31,293 nt of DNA from SIG469 sp964384255 (GCA_964384255.1 CAYLKH010000021.1:1-31293); one strand, 5' to 3'; counted from the stretch's first letter, positions 1 through 7,498 are shown. Made by a program: numbers and translations. The notes: generated by a model from the sequence alone, not told the origin.

Positions 1-271
1 ACGTCAAGGCTCTGCCTTGACGTCCGAAAATTGCTTCGCAATTTTTTGCAGCCCCCTACGACGCAATACGCGACGTTTTACGCACGGCGCAACTGCGTGG
101 CGGTTTCCCACACTTTCGCGCCTCTGGCGCGAATGAAAATCGCGGAGCGATTTTCCGGGACGCCGAGGACGTCGTCCCCTACGGGCAGTTGCGCGACTTT
201 GTACGCATGACGCGACAACTCAGTTACGCAACCGGTTAGATTGCCACGTCGCTGCGCTCCTCGCAATGACA
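1..271. repeat. Hairpin-chain intergenic repeat, copy A
   Basis: Non-coding DNA made of consecutive perfect hairpins: arms 1-10/14-23, 27-34/38-45, 115-122/126-133 and 135-143/147-155, plus a GGGACG/CGTCCC pair near 157-178. It ends in an ATTGCCACG...CTCGCAATGACA module (240-271). A second copy in the same orientation lies at 29848-30141. The 97-bp cores (88-184 and 29930-30026) differ at four positions, all inside one hairpin. The left end may continue beyond the window. No open frame here looks like a protein. The boundaries and any mobility are inferred. Confidence 0.85.
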
Positions 272-300
272 CTAGGGGGACTGCGCTCCTCGCAATGACA
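252..300. repeat. 20-bp direct repeat at the end of copy A
   Basis: The 20 bases at 252-271 recur exactly at 281-300, so the terminal CTCGCAATGACA module of the hairpin-chain repeat is partly duplicated just before the clpC terminator. This suggests slippage or stacked insertion of the repeat end. Confidence 0.85.
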
Positions 301-326
301 AAGGGAGGATTCTGGTCCTCCCTTTG
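299..326 (-). terminator. Terminator of the ctsR-clpC operon
   Basis: Perfect 11-bp stem (299-309 with 316-326) and 6-nt loop, starting 12 bases beyond the clpC stop. On the minus strand the right arm ends in CCCTTTG followed by TCATTG, so the T-tract is short and mostly inside the stem. Placement after the last gene of the operon supports the call. Confidence 0.7.
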
Positions 327-337
327 TCACAAAATAG

Positions 338-2797
338 TTATGTTGTCTGGTTGGATTTGCGGGCGAGTTTTATCTCGTTATTTTCCAGGTCGGCGACGAC
401 GGTATCGCCCTTTTGTGCGCCGCCGGAAAGCATAAGCTCCGCAAGGCGGTCTTCCAGATCGGTCTGGATGACCCGTTTCAGGGGCCGTGCGCCATAAACC
501 GGGTCGAAGCCTTTTTCCGTCAGACGGTCAAGGGCTGCGTCGGTCACTTCGATGGTCATTTCCATATCCTTAAGCCTGAGGTTAACGGATTTAATAAGGT
601 TTTGGGCGATCTGGCGTATTTCGTCTTTGGTAAGCTGGCTGAAAACGATGGTTTCGTCGATACGGTTTATAAATTCGGGACGGAACGCCTTTTTCAGTTC
701 GGCCAGAACATCCTGGCGAATCTCTTCGGCGCTTCTTTCGCCGGTGTCGGTATCGTCGCCAAAGCCAAGTTTTTTGCGCTTTTCGGTAATTTTCTGTGCG
801 CCCAGATTTGAGGTCATAACGACGATAGTGTTTTTAAAATCAACTGTTCTGCCCTGGGCATCGGTCAGGCGACCGTCCTCAAGGATCTGGAGCATGATGT
901 TGAACACATCCTCATGGGCTTTTTCTATCTCGTCGAACAGGATAACGCTATAGGGCTTACGGCGGACCTTTTCAGTAAGCTGGCCGCCTTCGTCATAGCC
1001 CACGTATCCCGGAGGCGAGCCGATAAGCTTGGACACGGAATGTTTTTCCATATATTCGGACATATCGACACGTATCATGGCGTTTTCGTCACCGAACATG
1101 GTTTCTGCCAGAGCCTTACACAGCTCGGTTTTGCCCACGCCGGTGGGGCCAAGGAAGATGAAGGAACCGATAGGCCGTTTTGGATCTTTCAATCCCGTTC
1201 TGCCCCGGCGGATAGCCCGGGCTACGGCAGACACCGCATCGTTCTGTCCGATCATGCGCTGGTGGAGAGTTTCTTCGAGCTTCATCAGTCGCTGGCCTTC
1301 GTCCTCGGTCAGCTGAGTTACAGGCACTCCGGTCCACTGGGACACAACGGAAGCTATATCCTGCTCCCCTACCGAACCGTTTACGCTGCTGCTGTTGTTC
1401 CACTGGGCGCGGCGGGATTCAAGCTCGTCGTTGACCTGCTTTTCCTCGTCACGTATTCTGGCCGCCTGTTCAAAGTTTTGGGACTGGATGGCCTCTTCTT
1501 TACTTTTTGCAAGCTTTTCGGCCTTTTCTTCCAGCTCTTTAAGGTCGGGAGGTGCGGTAAGATTATCCATCCGTACCCGGGAAGCGGCTTCGTCGATCAG
1601 GTCAATGGCCTTGTCCGGCAGGTATCTGTCGGTTATATAGCGCTTTGACATATTCACGGCGGCGTTGATAGCTTCGTCGGTAATTTTCAGCTTATGGTGG
1701 GCTTCGTATTTATCCCGCAGTCCAAGGAGTATCTGGACCGCCTCTTCGGATGAGGGTTCGCCCACGGTGACCGGCTGGAACCGGCGTTCAAGAGCGGCGT
1801 CTTTTTCGATATATTTACGATATTCGTTAAGGGTGGTGGCGCCCACCACCTGTAGCTCGCCTCTGCCAAGGGCGGGTTTGATAATATTGGCGGCATCGAT
1901 AGCGCCTTCGGCGCTGCCCGCTCCAACTATCGTATGAAGCTCGTCGATAAAGAGGATAACGTTTTGAGATTTTTTAGCTTCGTCGATGACATCTTTGATA
2001 CGCTCTTCAAACTCGCCCCGGTATTTTGTCCCGGCGACCATGGCGGACAGGTCGAGGGACACTATGCGCTTGTCCCTGAGGTCCTCGGGGACATCTCCGG
2101 CGGCTATTTTCTGGGCAAGGCCCTCGGCTATGGCGGTTTTGCCTACACCGGGTTCGCCAATAAGGCATGGATTGTTCTTTGTACGGCGGCTGAGTATCTG
2201 TATCACCCGCTGTATCTCCTGGGTCCTGCCGATGACCGGGTCAAGGCGACCGCACCGGGCTTCTTCGGTCAGGTCGGTAGAATACTGGTCAAGGGTTTTG
2301 GTGCTTTCGCTGCCTTTGGTTTTCTGTTTCTGGCTGCCGGTAGCTCCACTGACCGCCGAGACTCCGCCCAGCAGATTAATAATATCGCTGAACAGCTGGT
2401 TATTATTCACGCCCAGGGCTGTTACAAGCTTTGCGGCGATGCAGTCGCTTTCCCGCAATATGCCCATAAGCAGATGCTCGGTACCCACATAGCTGTGTCC
2501 AAAGCGGTTAGCTTCGGCTACGGCCAGCTCGATTATATGCTTTGACCGGGGCGTCAGGCCCTGAGCCGGGGCGGCACCGGATTCGCCAACGCCAACATAT
2601 TTGATTATAGCTTCTTTGACACGTTCTTCGGTTATTCCGCTGTTGGCAAGGACCTTACCGGCCACGCCGTCTTTTTCCCGGGCAAGAGCCAGGAGCAGAT
2701 GCTCGCTGCCTACGTATCCGTGGCCAAGCTCTGCCGCTGCCTGCTGAGCAAGAGAAAATACCTCCTGCGCTCTTTCAGTAAAACGATTGTCGTTCAT
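338..2797 (-). CDS. clpC: ATP-dependent Clp protease ATP-binding subunit ClpC
   Basis: Hsp100 unfoldase that feeds substrates to the ClpP peptidase in the cytoplasm; in Firmicutes it recognises proteins that McsB has arginine-phosphorylated. The 819-residue product has the full family plan: two N-terminal Clp-N repeats (about 1-145), a first AAA+ domain with Walker A GEPGVGKT at 214-221, a UVR-type coiled middle region near 425-455 (which separates ClpC from ClpA and ClpB), a second AAA+ domain with GPTGVGKT near 550, and a C-terminal D2-small domain. Length is normal. It is the last gene of ctsR-mcsA-mcsB-clpC, 47 bp after mcsB, and is followed by a terminator hairpin. The start has AAAGGAG a few bases upstream. 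Confidence 0.98.
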   Translation of the reverse strand: MNDNRFTERAQEVFSLAQQAAAELGHGYVGSEHLLLALAREKDGVAGKVLANSGITEERVKEAIIKYVGVGESGAAPAQGLTPRSKHIIELAVAEANRFGHSYVGTEHLLMGILRESDCIAAKLVTALGVNNNQLFSDIINLLGGVSAVSGATGSQKQKTKGSESTKTLDQYSTDLTEEARCGRLDPVIGRTQEIQRVIQILSRRTKNNPCLIGEPGVGKTAIAEGLAQKIAAGDVPEDLRDKRIVSLDLSAMVAGTKYRGEFEERIKDVIDEAKKSQNVILFIDELHTIVGAGSAEGAIDAANIIKPALGRGELQVVGATTLNEYRKYIEKDAALERRFQPVTVGEPSSEEAVQILLGLRDKYEAHHKLKITDEAINAAVNMSKRYITDRYLPDKAIDLIDEAASRVRMDNLTAPPDLKELEEKAEKLAKSKEEAIQSQNFEQAARIRDEEKQVNDELESRRAQWNNSSSVNGSVGEQDIASVVSQWTGVPVTQLTEDEGQRLMKLEETLHQRMIGQNDAVSAVARAIRRGRTGLKDPKRPIGSFIFLGPTGVGKTELCKALAETMFGDENAMIRVDMSEYMEKHSVSKLIGSPPGYVGYDEGGQLTEKVRRKPYSVILFDEIEKAHEDVFNIMLQILEDGRLTDAQGRTVDFKNTIVVMTSNLGAQKITEKRKKLGFGDDTDTGERSAEEIRQDVLAELKKAFRPEFINRIDETIVFSQLTKDEIRQIAQNLIKSVNLRLKDMEMTIEVTDAALDRLTEKGFDPVYGARPLKRVIQTDLEDRLAELMLSGGAQKGDTVVADLENNEIKLARKSNQTT

Positions 2798-2844
2798 ATT
2801 AACAACTCCTTTCGGAAGGTAGAAATGCTGAGATCGTTGATGAT

Positions 2845-3885
2845 TTAATTTATCTGGTCGCTGAGCACCGCCGACACGGCCTGCCGCATCAGCGTCGCCC
2901 GCTTTTTGTCACGCTGGGCTGCGGTGGCGGAACCTTCCAGCGACTCGGTTATGGTCGCCGGTCCCGCCTCCCACAGCAGGCGATTGACCTCTTCAATAGT
3001 TATGCCCTTTAACAGGCCCATAGATACGCCCATACGCAGGCCGGACAGAAGCTGATAGGTTTCGTCGGATGCCAGCAACCGGGCTGTGGCCAGAGTTCCC
3101 GCCGCCCGCCAGACCCGGTCGTTTAGGGCGGTGGGGTTCTCGGCGCTCATATTGATCCTGGCGGCCCGTTCCTGGGCTATTATGTTTTTCACCGCTTCGC
3201 CCAGCCGGGATATGGTGTCCTCTTCGGTCATGCCCAGGGTAAGCTGGTTTGAAAACTGATACATGGCTCCTGTAGCCTGGGTACCTTCGCCATACATACC
3301 CCGCACAGCAAAGCCCAGCTTTTCGGCAGAGGCGATTATGGAGCGGATAGCGCCGGTTTCGGTCAGGGCAGGCAGATGGAGCATAACTCCGGCTCTCAGG
3401 CCGGTACCCAGGTTAGTTGGGCAGGAGGTCAGGTAGCCCTTTTTCGGGTCGAAGGCCATGGTCTCCCCTTCTTCCAGCAGCTTATCAATAGATTCAGCCC
3501 GGCGGGCGCAATCGTCGAGACAAAAGCCGGTACCCATTATCTGTATCCTCAGGTGGTCTTCTTCGTTGACCATGACGCTTACGCTGTCGTCCCGGGAAAG
3601 GATCGCTCCACGGGGTCTTTGGGCCGATGCCAGTTCCCAGGATATGAGATGGCGTTCAACCAGAGCCTCGGCCCCTGTCTGGTCGCTGAGATCAAGCATA
3701 CGGAATTCTATCCCACCGGCGCTGCCAAGCATTTTTGCCGAAACTCTGTCCAGAAGAAGCTTAGCCTGATCGGCAGTCATCCTGTTGGGGAAAGGCAGGT
3801 CGTTGAAGTTTCGGGCAAGGCGGACCCGGGTAGATACGGCGATATCACCATCGGGGCCGGACTTTTCATACCATTTTGTGATCAT
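2845..3885 (-). CDS. mcsB: Protein arginine kinase McsB
   Basis: Phosphorylates arginine side chains on target proteins, including CtsR, and so labels them for ClpCP. The 346-residue protein belongs to the bacterial branch of the phosphagen (guanido) kinase family: VSTRVRLARNF near residue 18, NEEDHLRIQ around residue 107, and the active-site region TSCPTNLGTGLRAGVML around 152-170. A C-terminal helical segment completes it and length is typical. The ATG directly follows the mcsA stop codon (TAAATG), so the two are probably translationally coupled; McsA is the known activator of McsB. No anomalies seen. Confidence 0.97.
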   Translation of the reverse strand: MITKWYEKSGPDGDIAVSTRVRLARNFNDLPFPNRMTADQAKLLLDRVSAKMLGSAGGIEFRMLDLSDQTGAEALVERHLISWELASAQRPRGAILSRDDSVSVMVNEEDHLRIQIMGTGFCLDDCARRAESIDKLLEEGETMAFDPKKGYLTSCPTNLGTGLRAGVMLHLPALTETGAIRSIIASAEKLGFAVRGMYGEGTQATGAMYQFSNQLTLGMTEEDTISRLGEAVKNIIAQERAARINMSAENPTALNDRVWRAAGTLATARLLASDETYQLLSGLRMGVSMGLLKGITIEEVNRLLWEAGPATITESLEGSATAAQRDKKRATLMRQAVSAVLSDQIN

Positions 3886-4236
3886 TTATTTTCCCTCCAA
3901 TTCCCTGATTCTGTCTCTAAGCTCAGCAGCCTTGAGATAATCTTCGGCCTTTACCGCCGAGTCCAGCTGCTGACGGAGCCGGGTCACTTCTGCGGCGGCC
4001 TTATGCTCAGGAGTTCCGCCGCCGGGTATCCGGCCCTGATGGACCACGTTTCCGTGGATCCTGCGGATGTATGGGTCGAGAATATCGGAAAAGGTTTCGT
4101 AGCATTGGGCGCAGCCTGCTTTACCGGTTTTCTGGATATCGAAGGCTGTGGCTCCACAAAGGGGGCATTTTTTCTGCTGGGATGGTCCGGGATCTGAATA
4201 CCAGAGTACTGAGGGGGTTGAAAAGTTAAAATACAT
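3886..4236 (-). CDS. mcsA: McsA, short form with one zinc finger
   Basis: Activator of the arginine kinase McsB and modulator of CtsR. The product is only 116 residues, whereas typical McsA proteins (Bacillus) are about 185 with two cysteine zinc modules. Here one module is visible (C24, C27, C42, C45; KCPLCGATAF and GCAQCYETF), followed by a linker and a C-terminal UVR coiled motif (about 83-116, LKAAELRDRIRELEGK). The usual N-terminal finger is absent, and a TAA stop lies in frame immediately upstream of the ATG, so it is not hidden by a wrong start. A weak ribosome site (GAGTG) precedes the start. It sits 35 bp after ctsR and abuts mcsB. Identity is secure from context and the UVR motif; the shortened form is what I see, its effect is unknown. 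Confidence 0.92.
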   Translation of the reverse strand: MYFNFSTPSVLWYSDPGPSQQKKCPLCGATAFDIQKTGKAGCAQCYETFSDILDPYIRRIHGNVVHQGRIPGGGTPEHKAAAEVTRLRQQLDSAVKAEDYLKAAELRDRIRELEGK

Positions 4237-4271
4237 TTATATCACTCGTTTCCAATCTATGATGAAATATA

Positions 4272-4721
4272 CTATTTAACAGAATTTACAAGTATCTGCT
4301 TTAATATGCCCGCCCGGATAAAGGGACGAGCTTCCGGCGGGGCGGATTTGAGAGCCGTTTCGCCAATGGCCACCAGAGCTGCGGAGCAGGTATCGCGGCT
4401 GAGTGCCTGAGCCGCCAGCAGATTGGACAGTATCGCCTGAGCCGAGCGGAGATCGATACTGGCGCCGATGGAGTTTACCGTATGCATAAGCAGGCTGCGG
4501 CGGTCGGTACTGACCCGGCTTATCCGGATATATCCTCCGCCTCCCCGGCGGCTTTCCACCACGAAGCCATGCTCGGGGGAAAAGCGGGTGGAAATGACGT
4601 AATTTATCTGGCTGGGAACGCAGCCAAAACGATCTGCAAGCTCCCGGCGCTGGAGTTCGACCTCGCCGCCGTCGCTCATTTCGTCCATTATGAAGCTGGC
4701 TATAAGATCTGCAATACCCAT
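4272..4721 (-). CDS. ctsR: Transcriptional repressor CtsR
   Basis: Class III heat-shock repressor that binds tandem (A/G)GTCAAA heptads upstream of clp genes and its own operon, and is inactivated by heat or through McsB/ClpC. At 149 residues it is of normal length (about 150). The N-terminal winged helix-turn-helix is recognisable, and the glycine-rich wing RRGGGGYIRI, which contacts the DNA minor groove and senses heat in known CtsR proteins, is intact near residue 60. AAAGG precedes the ATG by nine bases. It is the first gene of the operon and lies about 60 bp downstream of the transcription start I predict, beneath a block of CtsR heptads. Confidence 0.96.
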   Translation of the reverse strand: MGIADLIASFIMDEMSDGGEVELQRRELADRFGCVPSQINYVISTRFSPEHGFVVESRRGGGGYIRISRVSTDRRSLLMHTVNSIGASIDLRSAQAILSNLLAAQALSRDTCSAALVAIGETALKSAPPEARPFIRAGILKQILVNSVK

Positions 4722-4743
4722 ATTTCTATCAGCCTTTCATGTT

Positions 4744-4786
4744 TTTGATTTTCTTTGACCTTTTGACCTTCTCTGACTTTCTGACT
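4744..4786 (-). promoter_or_regulatory. Array of five CtsR heptads (downstream block)
   Basis: On the minus strand five CtsR-like heptads follow each other: AGTCAGA (4780-4786), AGTCAGA (4772-4778), GGTCAAA (4762-4768), GGTCAAA (4754-4760), AATCAAA (4744-4750). Spacers alternate 1, 3, 1, 3 nt, and both 3-nt spacers read GAA. The known CtsR site is two heptads separated by NAN, so 4762-4778 and 4744-4760 are two canonical operators stacked side by side. They cover the predicted transcription start and early leader of ctsR. Confidence 0.88.
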
Positions 4787-4788
4787 GT

Positions 4789-4817
4789 AGTATACCATTA
4801 GCACTCTCGTTTGTCAA
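4789..4817 (-). promoter_or_regulatory. Sigma-A promoter of the ctsR operon
   Basis: On the minus strand, TTGACA (4812-4817) and TATACT (4789-4794) are separated by exactly 17 bp, close to the vegetative consensus. The predicted transcription start is near 4782. The CIRCE element overlaps the -35 and spacer, and CtsR heptads lie on both sides. Confidence 0.88.
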
Positions 4818-4824
4818 GTGCTAA
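4798..4824. promoter_or_regulatory. CIRCE element (HrcA operator)
   Basis: TTAGCACTC, nine bases, then AAGTGCTAA: the 27-bp inverted repeat recognised by the HrcA repressor, with one mismatch to the consensus (GAGTGCTAA). It lies across the -35 box and spacer of the ctsR promoter. CIRCE usually controls groESL and dnaK operons; here it implies additional HrcA control of the Clp operon. Confidence 0.9.
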
Positions 4825-4825
4825 T

Positions 4826-4842
4826 TTTGACTTTCTCTGACT
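4826..4842 (-). promoter_or_regulatory. CtsR heptad pair upstream of the promoter
   Basis: On the minus strand AGTCAGA (4836-4842), spacer GAA, AGTCAAA (4826-4832): heptads in direct orientation with the 3-nt NAN spacing of CtsR operators, just upstream of the -35 box. The spacer is the same as in the downstream block. It is a little weaker than the GGTCAAA copies. Confidence 0.72.
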
Positions 4843-4968
4843 TTATTTAAATACTGCTCAACGGGCCTGGATATTGAGATCCGGAAAGCCCTGTTAATCG
4901 GGGCAAAAAGTTAGCAAAAGCTAACCATTTGTGGGAAAATGTTTTATTTATAAAACTAAAAATACTTA

Positions 4969-4996
4969 TTGCTTTTTATCCAAATAGTGATATAAT
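4969..4996 (+). promoter_or_regulatory. Promoter of the ferredoxin gene
   Basis: TTGCTT (4969-4974), 16 bp, TATAAT (4991-4996), in an AT-rich stretch just before the ferredoxin leader. The predicted start is near 5003, at the base of a GC-rich hairpin. Confidence 0.7.
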
Positions 4997-5002
4997 GACT
5001 TC

Positions 5003-5020
5003 GGGCAGGCTGGCCTGCCC
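5003..5020 (+). promoter_or_regulatory. GC hairpin at the 5' end of the ferredoxin leader
   Basis: GGGCAGGC (5003-5010), two bases, GCCTGCCC (5013-5020): an almost complete palindrome that begins where the transcript should start, seven bases after the -10 box. It could cap the 5' end of the mRNA as a stabiliser, or be an operator. It is too far from the ribosome site (5041) to block it. Confidence 0.5.
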
Positions 5021-5054
5021 CAAATTATCGACAAATAATCGGAGGTTACATACA

Positions 5055-5225
5055 ATGGCATACTTCATCAACGACGATTGCATCAGCTGCGGCTCCTGCG
5101 CAGCCGTATGTCCCCTGGGCATCATCGAAGCTGGCGACAGCAAATACGTCATCGACGCCGAGCAGTGCGTTGAATGCGGCACCTGCGCCGACACCTGCCC
5201 CATGGGCGCTATTTCTCAGAACTGA
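5055..5225 (+). CDS. 2[4Fe-4S] clostridial-type ferredoxin
   Basis: Small low-potential electron carrier of the cytoplasm. It is 56 residues with two CxxCxxCxxxCP clusters: C9, C12, C15, C19 and C38, C41, C44, C48. Each half binds one [4Fe-4S] cluster. Length and symmetry match classical clostridial ferredoxins, which serve pyruvate:ferredoxin oxidoreductase and hydrogenase in fermenters. I place the start at MAYFIND because GGAGG lies ten bases upstream and the family begins there; a longer in-frame reading from 4929 would run through the promoter. It appears monocistronic: own promoter, leader hairpin and a downstream stem-loop. It points to an anaerobic host. Confidence 0.96.
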   Translation: MAYFINDDCISCGSCAAVCPLGIIEAGDSKYVIDAEQCVECGTCADTCPMGAISQN

Positions 5226-5256
5226 TTTTCCGACGGTCATATAAGTTCTATTGACT

Positions 5257-5291
5257 TTTACCCGGATATTCAATTAGAATATCCGGGTAAA
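5257..5291 (+). terminator. Stem-loop after the ferredoxin gene
   Basis: Perfect 15-bp stem (5257-5271 with 5277-5291) around a 5-nt loop, 31 bp after the ferredoxin stop. The core is GC-rich and the ends AT-rich, but it is followed by only a few T residues, so termination may be partial. Confidence 0.6.
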
Positions 5292-5346
5292 TTATGCGCA
5301 TAAACCGTCGGCGGGTAATAATGCCGACACCTCTGGTAATTTTATT

Positions 5347-6063
5347 ATGGAACAATTTGAGTTTATACCCTTTTCGGGATTCAGGCTGATACAGGACGAT
5401 ATCCATTTTCGTCTTGGGACCGACAGCATTCTGCTGGCCGCCTTTGCCCGGTACAAAAACAATATGCGGATATGTGACCTTGGCTGCGGAAGCGGAGCGC
5501 TGATGATACTTGCCGCCGGTTATGCTCCTTCGGCCAGTATCGACGGGATAGACATCCTGCCGTCGGCAGTGGAGCTTGCCCGGAAAAACATCAGTCTGAA
5601 CGGTCTTGATACCCGACTGACCGCCGCCGTTGGCGACATAAGGGATGTCAGGGGTCTGCTTCCGGCCAACAGCTATGATCTGGTCATATCCAACCCGCCT
5701 TATTTTTCGTCCGGCCCCGTCTCCCCCTCTGCCCAGCTGGCATCGGCCAGAAGCGGCGACGGCTGCACCCCGGAGGCTTTGTGTTCTGCCGCGGCTCTGC
5801 TGCTGAAAAGCGGCGGCAGGCTGGCCGTTGTATACAGGTGCCAGCGGCTGCCGGAGCTTTTTGAACAGATGAAGCGGTTTAAGCTTGAGCCCAAAAGGCT
5901 AAGATTCGTCAGCTACGATCACCGGAAGGCTCCCAAGGTATTTCTCGCAGAAGCCACGCTGGATGCAAGGCCCGGGCTTGAGGTCATGTCTCCCCTTTTT
6001 ATCAGGGATCCTGACGGCAATACCTCAGACGAGGTCAGAAAAATTTATGGAATGGATGGTTGA
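5347..6063 (+). CDS. yabB: YabB/TrmN6-type tRNA (adenine-N6)-methyltransferase
   Basis: SAM-dependent methyltransferase; the family includes the E. coli enzyme that makes m6A37 in tRNA1(Val), and the B. subtilis member is YabB. The 238-residue protein opens with the family's start (FRLIQDDIHFRLGTDSILLAAF), then SAM motif I DLGCGSGALMILAA (about 41-54), an acidic residue of motif II (DGIDI), and the N6-adenine signature SNPPYF near 116-121. It lies directly before rsmI (3-bp gap), as yabB does in many Firmicutes, which supports a shared role in RNA modification. The ribosome site is poor. The methylated base is inferred from the family, not proven. Confidence 0.9.
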   Translation: MEQFEFIPFSGFRLIQDDIHFRLGTDSILLAAFARYKNNMRICDLGCGSGALMILAAGYAPSASIDGIDILPSAVELARKNISLNGLDTRLTAAVGDIRDVRGLLPANSYDLVISNPPYFSSGPVSPSAQLASARSGDGCTPEALCSAAALLLKSGGRLAVVYRCQRLPELFEQMKRFKLEPKRLRFVSYDHRKAPKVFLAEATLDARPGLEVMSPLFIRDPDGNTSDEVRKIYGMDG

Positions 6064-6066
6064 GCC

Positions 6067-6888
6067 ATGAGCGGAACACTATATATCGTCGCGACACCAA
6101 TAGGTAATCTGGGAGACATTTCTTCCCGCTGCCGGGAGGTTCTGGAAACCGCCGATTTTATCGCCGCCGAGGATACCCGGGTCACATTGAAGCTGCTGAA
6201 CCATCTGGGCATCAGAAAGCCCATGGTCAGCTATTATGAACACAACCGGGCAGGATCTGGCCAGAAGATCGCCGACAGGATACTTGCCGGCGAGACCTGC
6301 GCCCTGGTGACCGACGCGGGGACTCCCGCCATCAGCGACCCGGGCGAGGATATAGTCAGGCTTTGCCGCAGCCTTGACATACCCGTGACCGCAATACCCG
6401 GCCCCTGCGCCATAATCAACGCCCTTGCCATATCCGGAATGCCCACCCAACGGTTTGCATTTGAAGGGTTTTTGTCCACCAACAGCAAAAACCGCCGCCA
6501 GCATTTGAGCGAGCTTGTGGGAGAAAAGCGAACCATGGTTTTTTATGAAGCGCCACACAAGCTTCTGAAAACTTTGACCGATATGCTGGATACCTTTGGC
6601 GACCGGGAGCTTGCCCTGTGTCGTGAGCTGACCAAGCTCCACGAGGAGGTTCGCGTGACCTCTCTCAAGCAGGCTGTTGACTACTATACCGAAAACGCTC
6701 CCCGGGGAGAATTTGTTCTGGTCATTCACGGCTGCACCGACTCAGGTCCGGAGATATCCATGGATCAGGCTCTGGAACAGGTGTTCAGGCTAAGGGACGA
6801 CGGCAGCTCCCTTAAGGATGCGGTAAAGCAGGTCTCGTCCCGGTACGGTATTTCACGCAACGAGCTTTACAACGCCGCCATTCAATAA
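6067..6888 (+). CDS. rsmI: 16S rRNA (cytidine-1402-2'-O)-methyltransferase RsmI
   Basis: Methylates the ribose of C1402 at the decoding site of 16S rRNA, using SAM. The 273-residue sequence is a typical tetrapyrrole-methylase-fold RsmI: LYIVATPIGNLGDIS at the N terminus, AAEDTRVTLKLLNHLGI near 35-50, the glycine-rich segment TDAGTPAISDPGE near 80-95, and GEFVLVIHG near 217-226. Length is normal. The three-base gap after yabB indicates one transcript. It is followed by a bidirectional terminator shared with the convergent abrB-like gene. Confidence 0.96.
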   Translation: MSGTLYIVATPIGNLGDISSRCREVLETADFIAAEDTRVTLKLLNHLGIRKPMVSYYEHNRAGSGQKIADRILAGETCALVTDAGTPAISDPGEDIVRLCRSLDIPVTAIPGPCAIINALAISGMPTQRFAFEGFLSTNSKNRRQHLSELVGEKRTMVFYEAPHKLLKTLTDMLDTFGDRELALCRELTKLHEEVRVTSLKQAVDYYTENAPRGEFVLVIHGCTDSGPEISMDQALEQVFRLRDDGSSLKDAVKQVSSRYGISRNELYNAAIQ

Positions 6889-7047
6889 TCGGCGAACCAG
6901 TCCAGTTTACATTTTTTACAATTTTTTCTATCGTTAAATCTACATTTTGTATAATCGCCTTCATTTTTTCGACACCGTTCCACTTTGTTTCGTCACGTTT
7001 CGACAGAATTAGCAACAAATTATATCACGCGCTGTATAATTCAGCGC

Positions 7048-7094
7048 AAAAAATCACCGCCTCATGAGTCAGCGACCATGGGGCGGTGATTTTT
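7048..7094. terminator. Bidirectional terminator between rsmI and the abrB-like gene
   Basis: A 13-bp stem (AAAAATCACCGCC at 7049-7061 with its complement at 7082-7094) around a 20-nt loop. On each strand the stem ends in a run of five or six T residues, so it can stop transcription from rsmI (plus) and from the AbrB-like gene (minus). Confidence 0.85.
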
Positions 7095-7106
7095 GCACAG
7101 GGGGCA

Positions 7107-7352
7107 TCAGCCAAGGTTCTGGAGTTCTTTCAGGCAGGAGGGGCAGATATTCTTGCCCTTGTAGTTGATGATATCCTTGGCATCAGAGCAGAAAATGCAG
7201 GCAGGCTCGTGCTTTTTGAGGATGATCATGTTGCCCTCGGTGTAGATCTCGATGGGGTCACGCTCGGCAATGTCGAGAGTGCGGCACAGTTCGATAGGGA
7301 TGACGATCCTTCGCAGGTCGTCCAGTTTTCTAACGATTCCAGTAGATTTCAT
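7107..7352 (-). CDS. AbrB/SpoVT-family regulator with C-terminal zinc-ribbon-like tail
   Basis: DNA-binding transition-state or sporulation regulator. The 81 residues begin with the swapped-hairpin AbrB domain (MKSTGIVRKLDDLRRIVIPI, then IEIYTEGNMIILKKH by residue 48), which binds DNA as a dimer. The remainder holds two CxxC pairs (C52, C55, C70, C73), a likely zinc site, a layout seen in many clostridial AbrB-like proteins. AAAGGAAG precedes the ATG. It has its own strong promoter and terminator and lies back to back with spmA, so it might regulate that spore gene pair; this is inference from position only. Target genes cannot be read from the sequence. Confidence 0.93.
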   Translation of the reverse strand: MKSTGIVRKLDDLRRIVIPIELCRTLDIAERDPIEIYTEGNMIILKKHEPACIFCSDAKDIINYKGKNICPSCLKELQNLG

Positions 7353-7420
7353 TTTGATACTTCCTTTGTTGTTTTGTCGACCGGAGGGCCAACAAATCGT
7401 ATTAACTTATTTCATGTCGT

Positions 7421-7448
7421 ATTATAACATATTGTATTCATTTGTCAA
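7421..7448 (-). promoter_or_regulatory. Promoter of the abrB-like gene
   Basis: On the minus strand TTGACA (7443-7448), 16 bp, TATAAT (7421-7426): both hexamers are consensus. The leader is about 65 nt. It lies in the divergent region shared with spmA. Confidence 0.8.
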
Positions 7449-7498
7449 TGGAAAAATGGAAATTACTTCAATATTTTTTCCTGTTCTTACCCCGGGAG

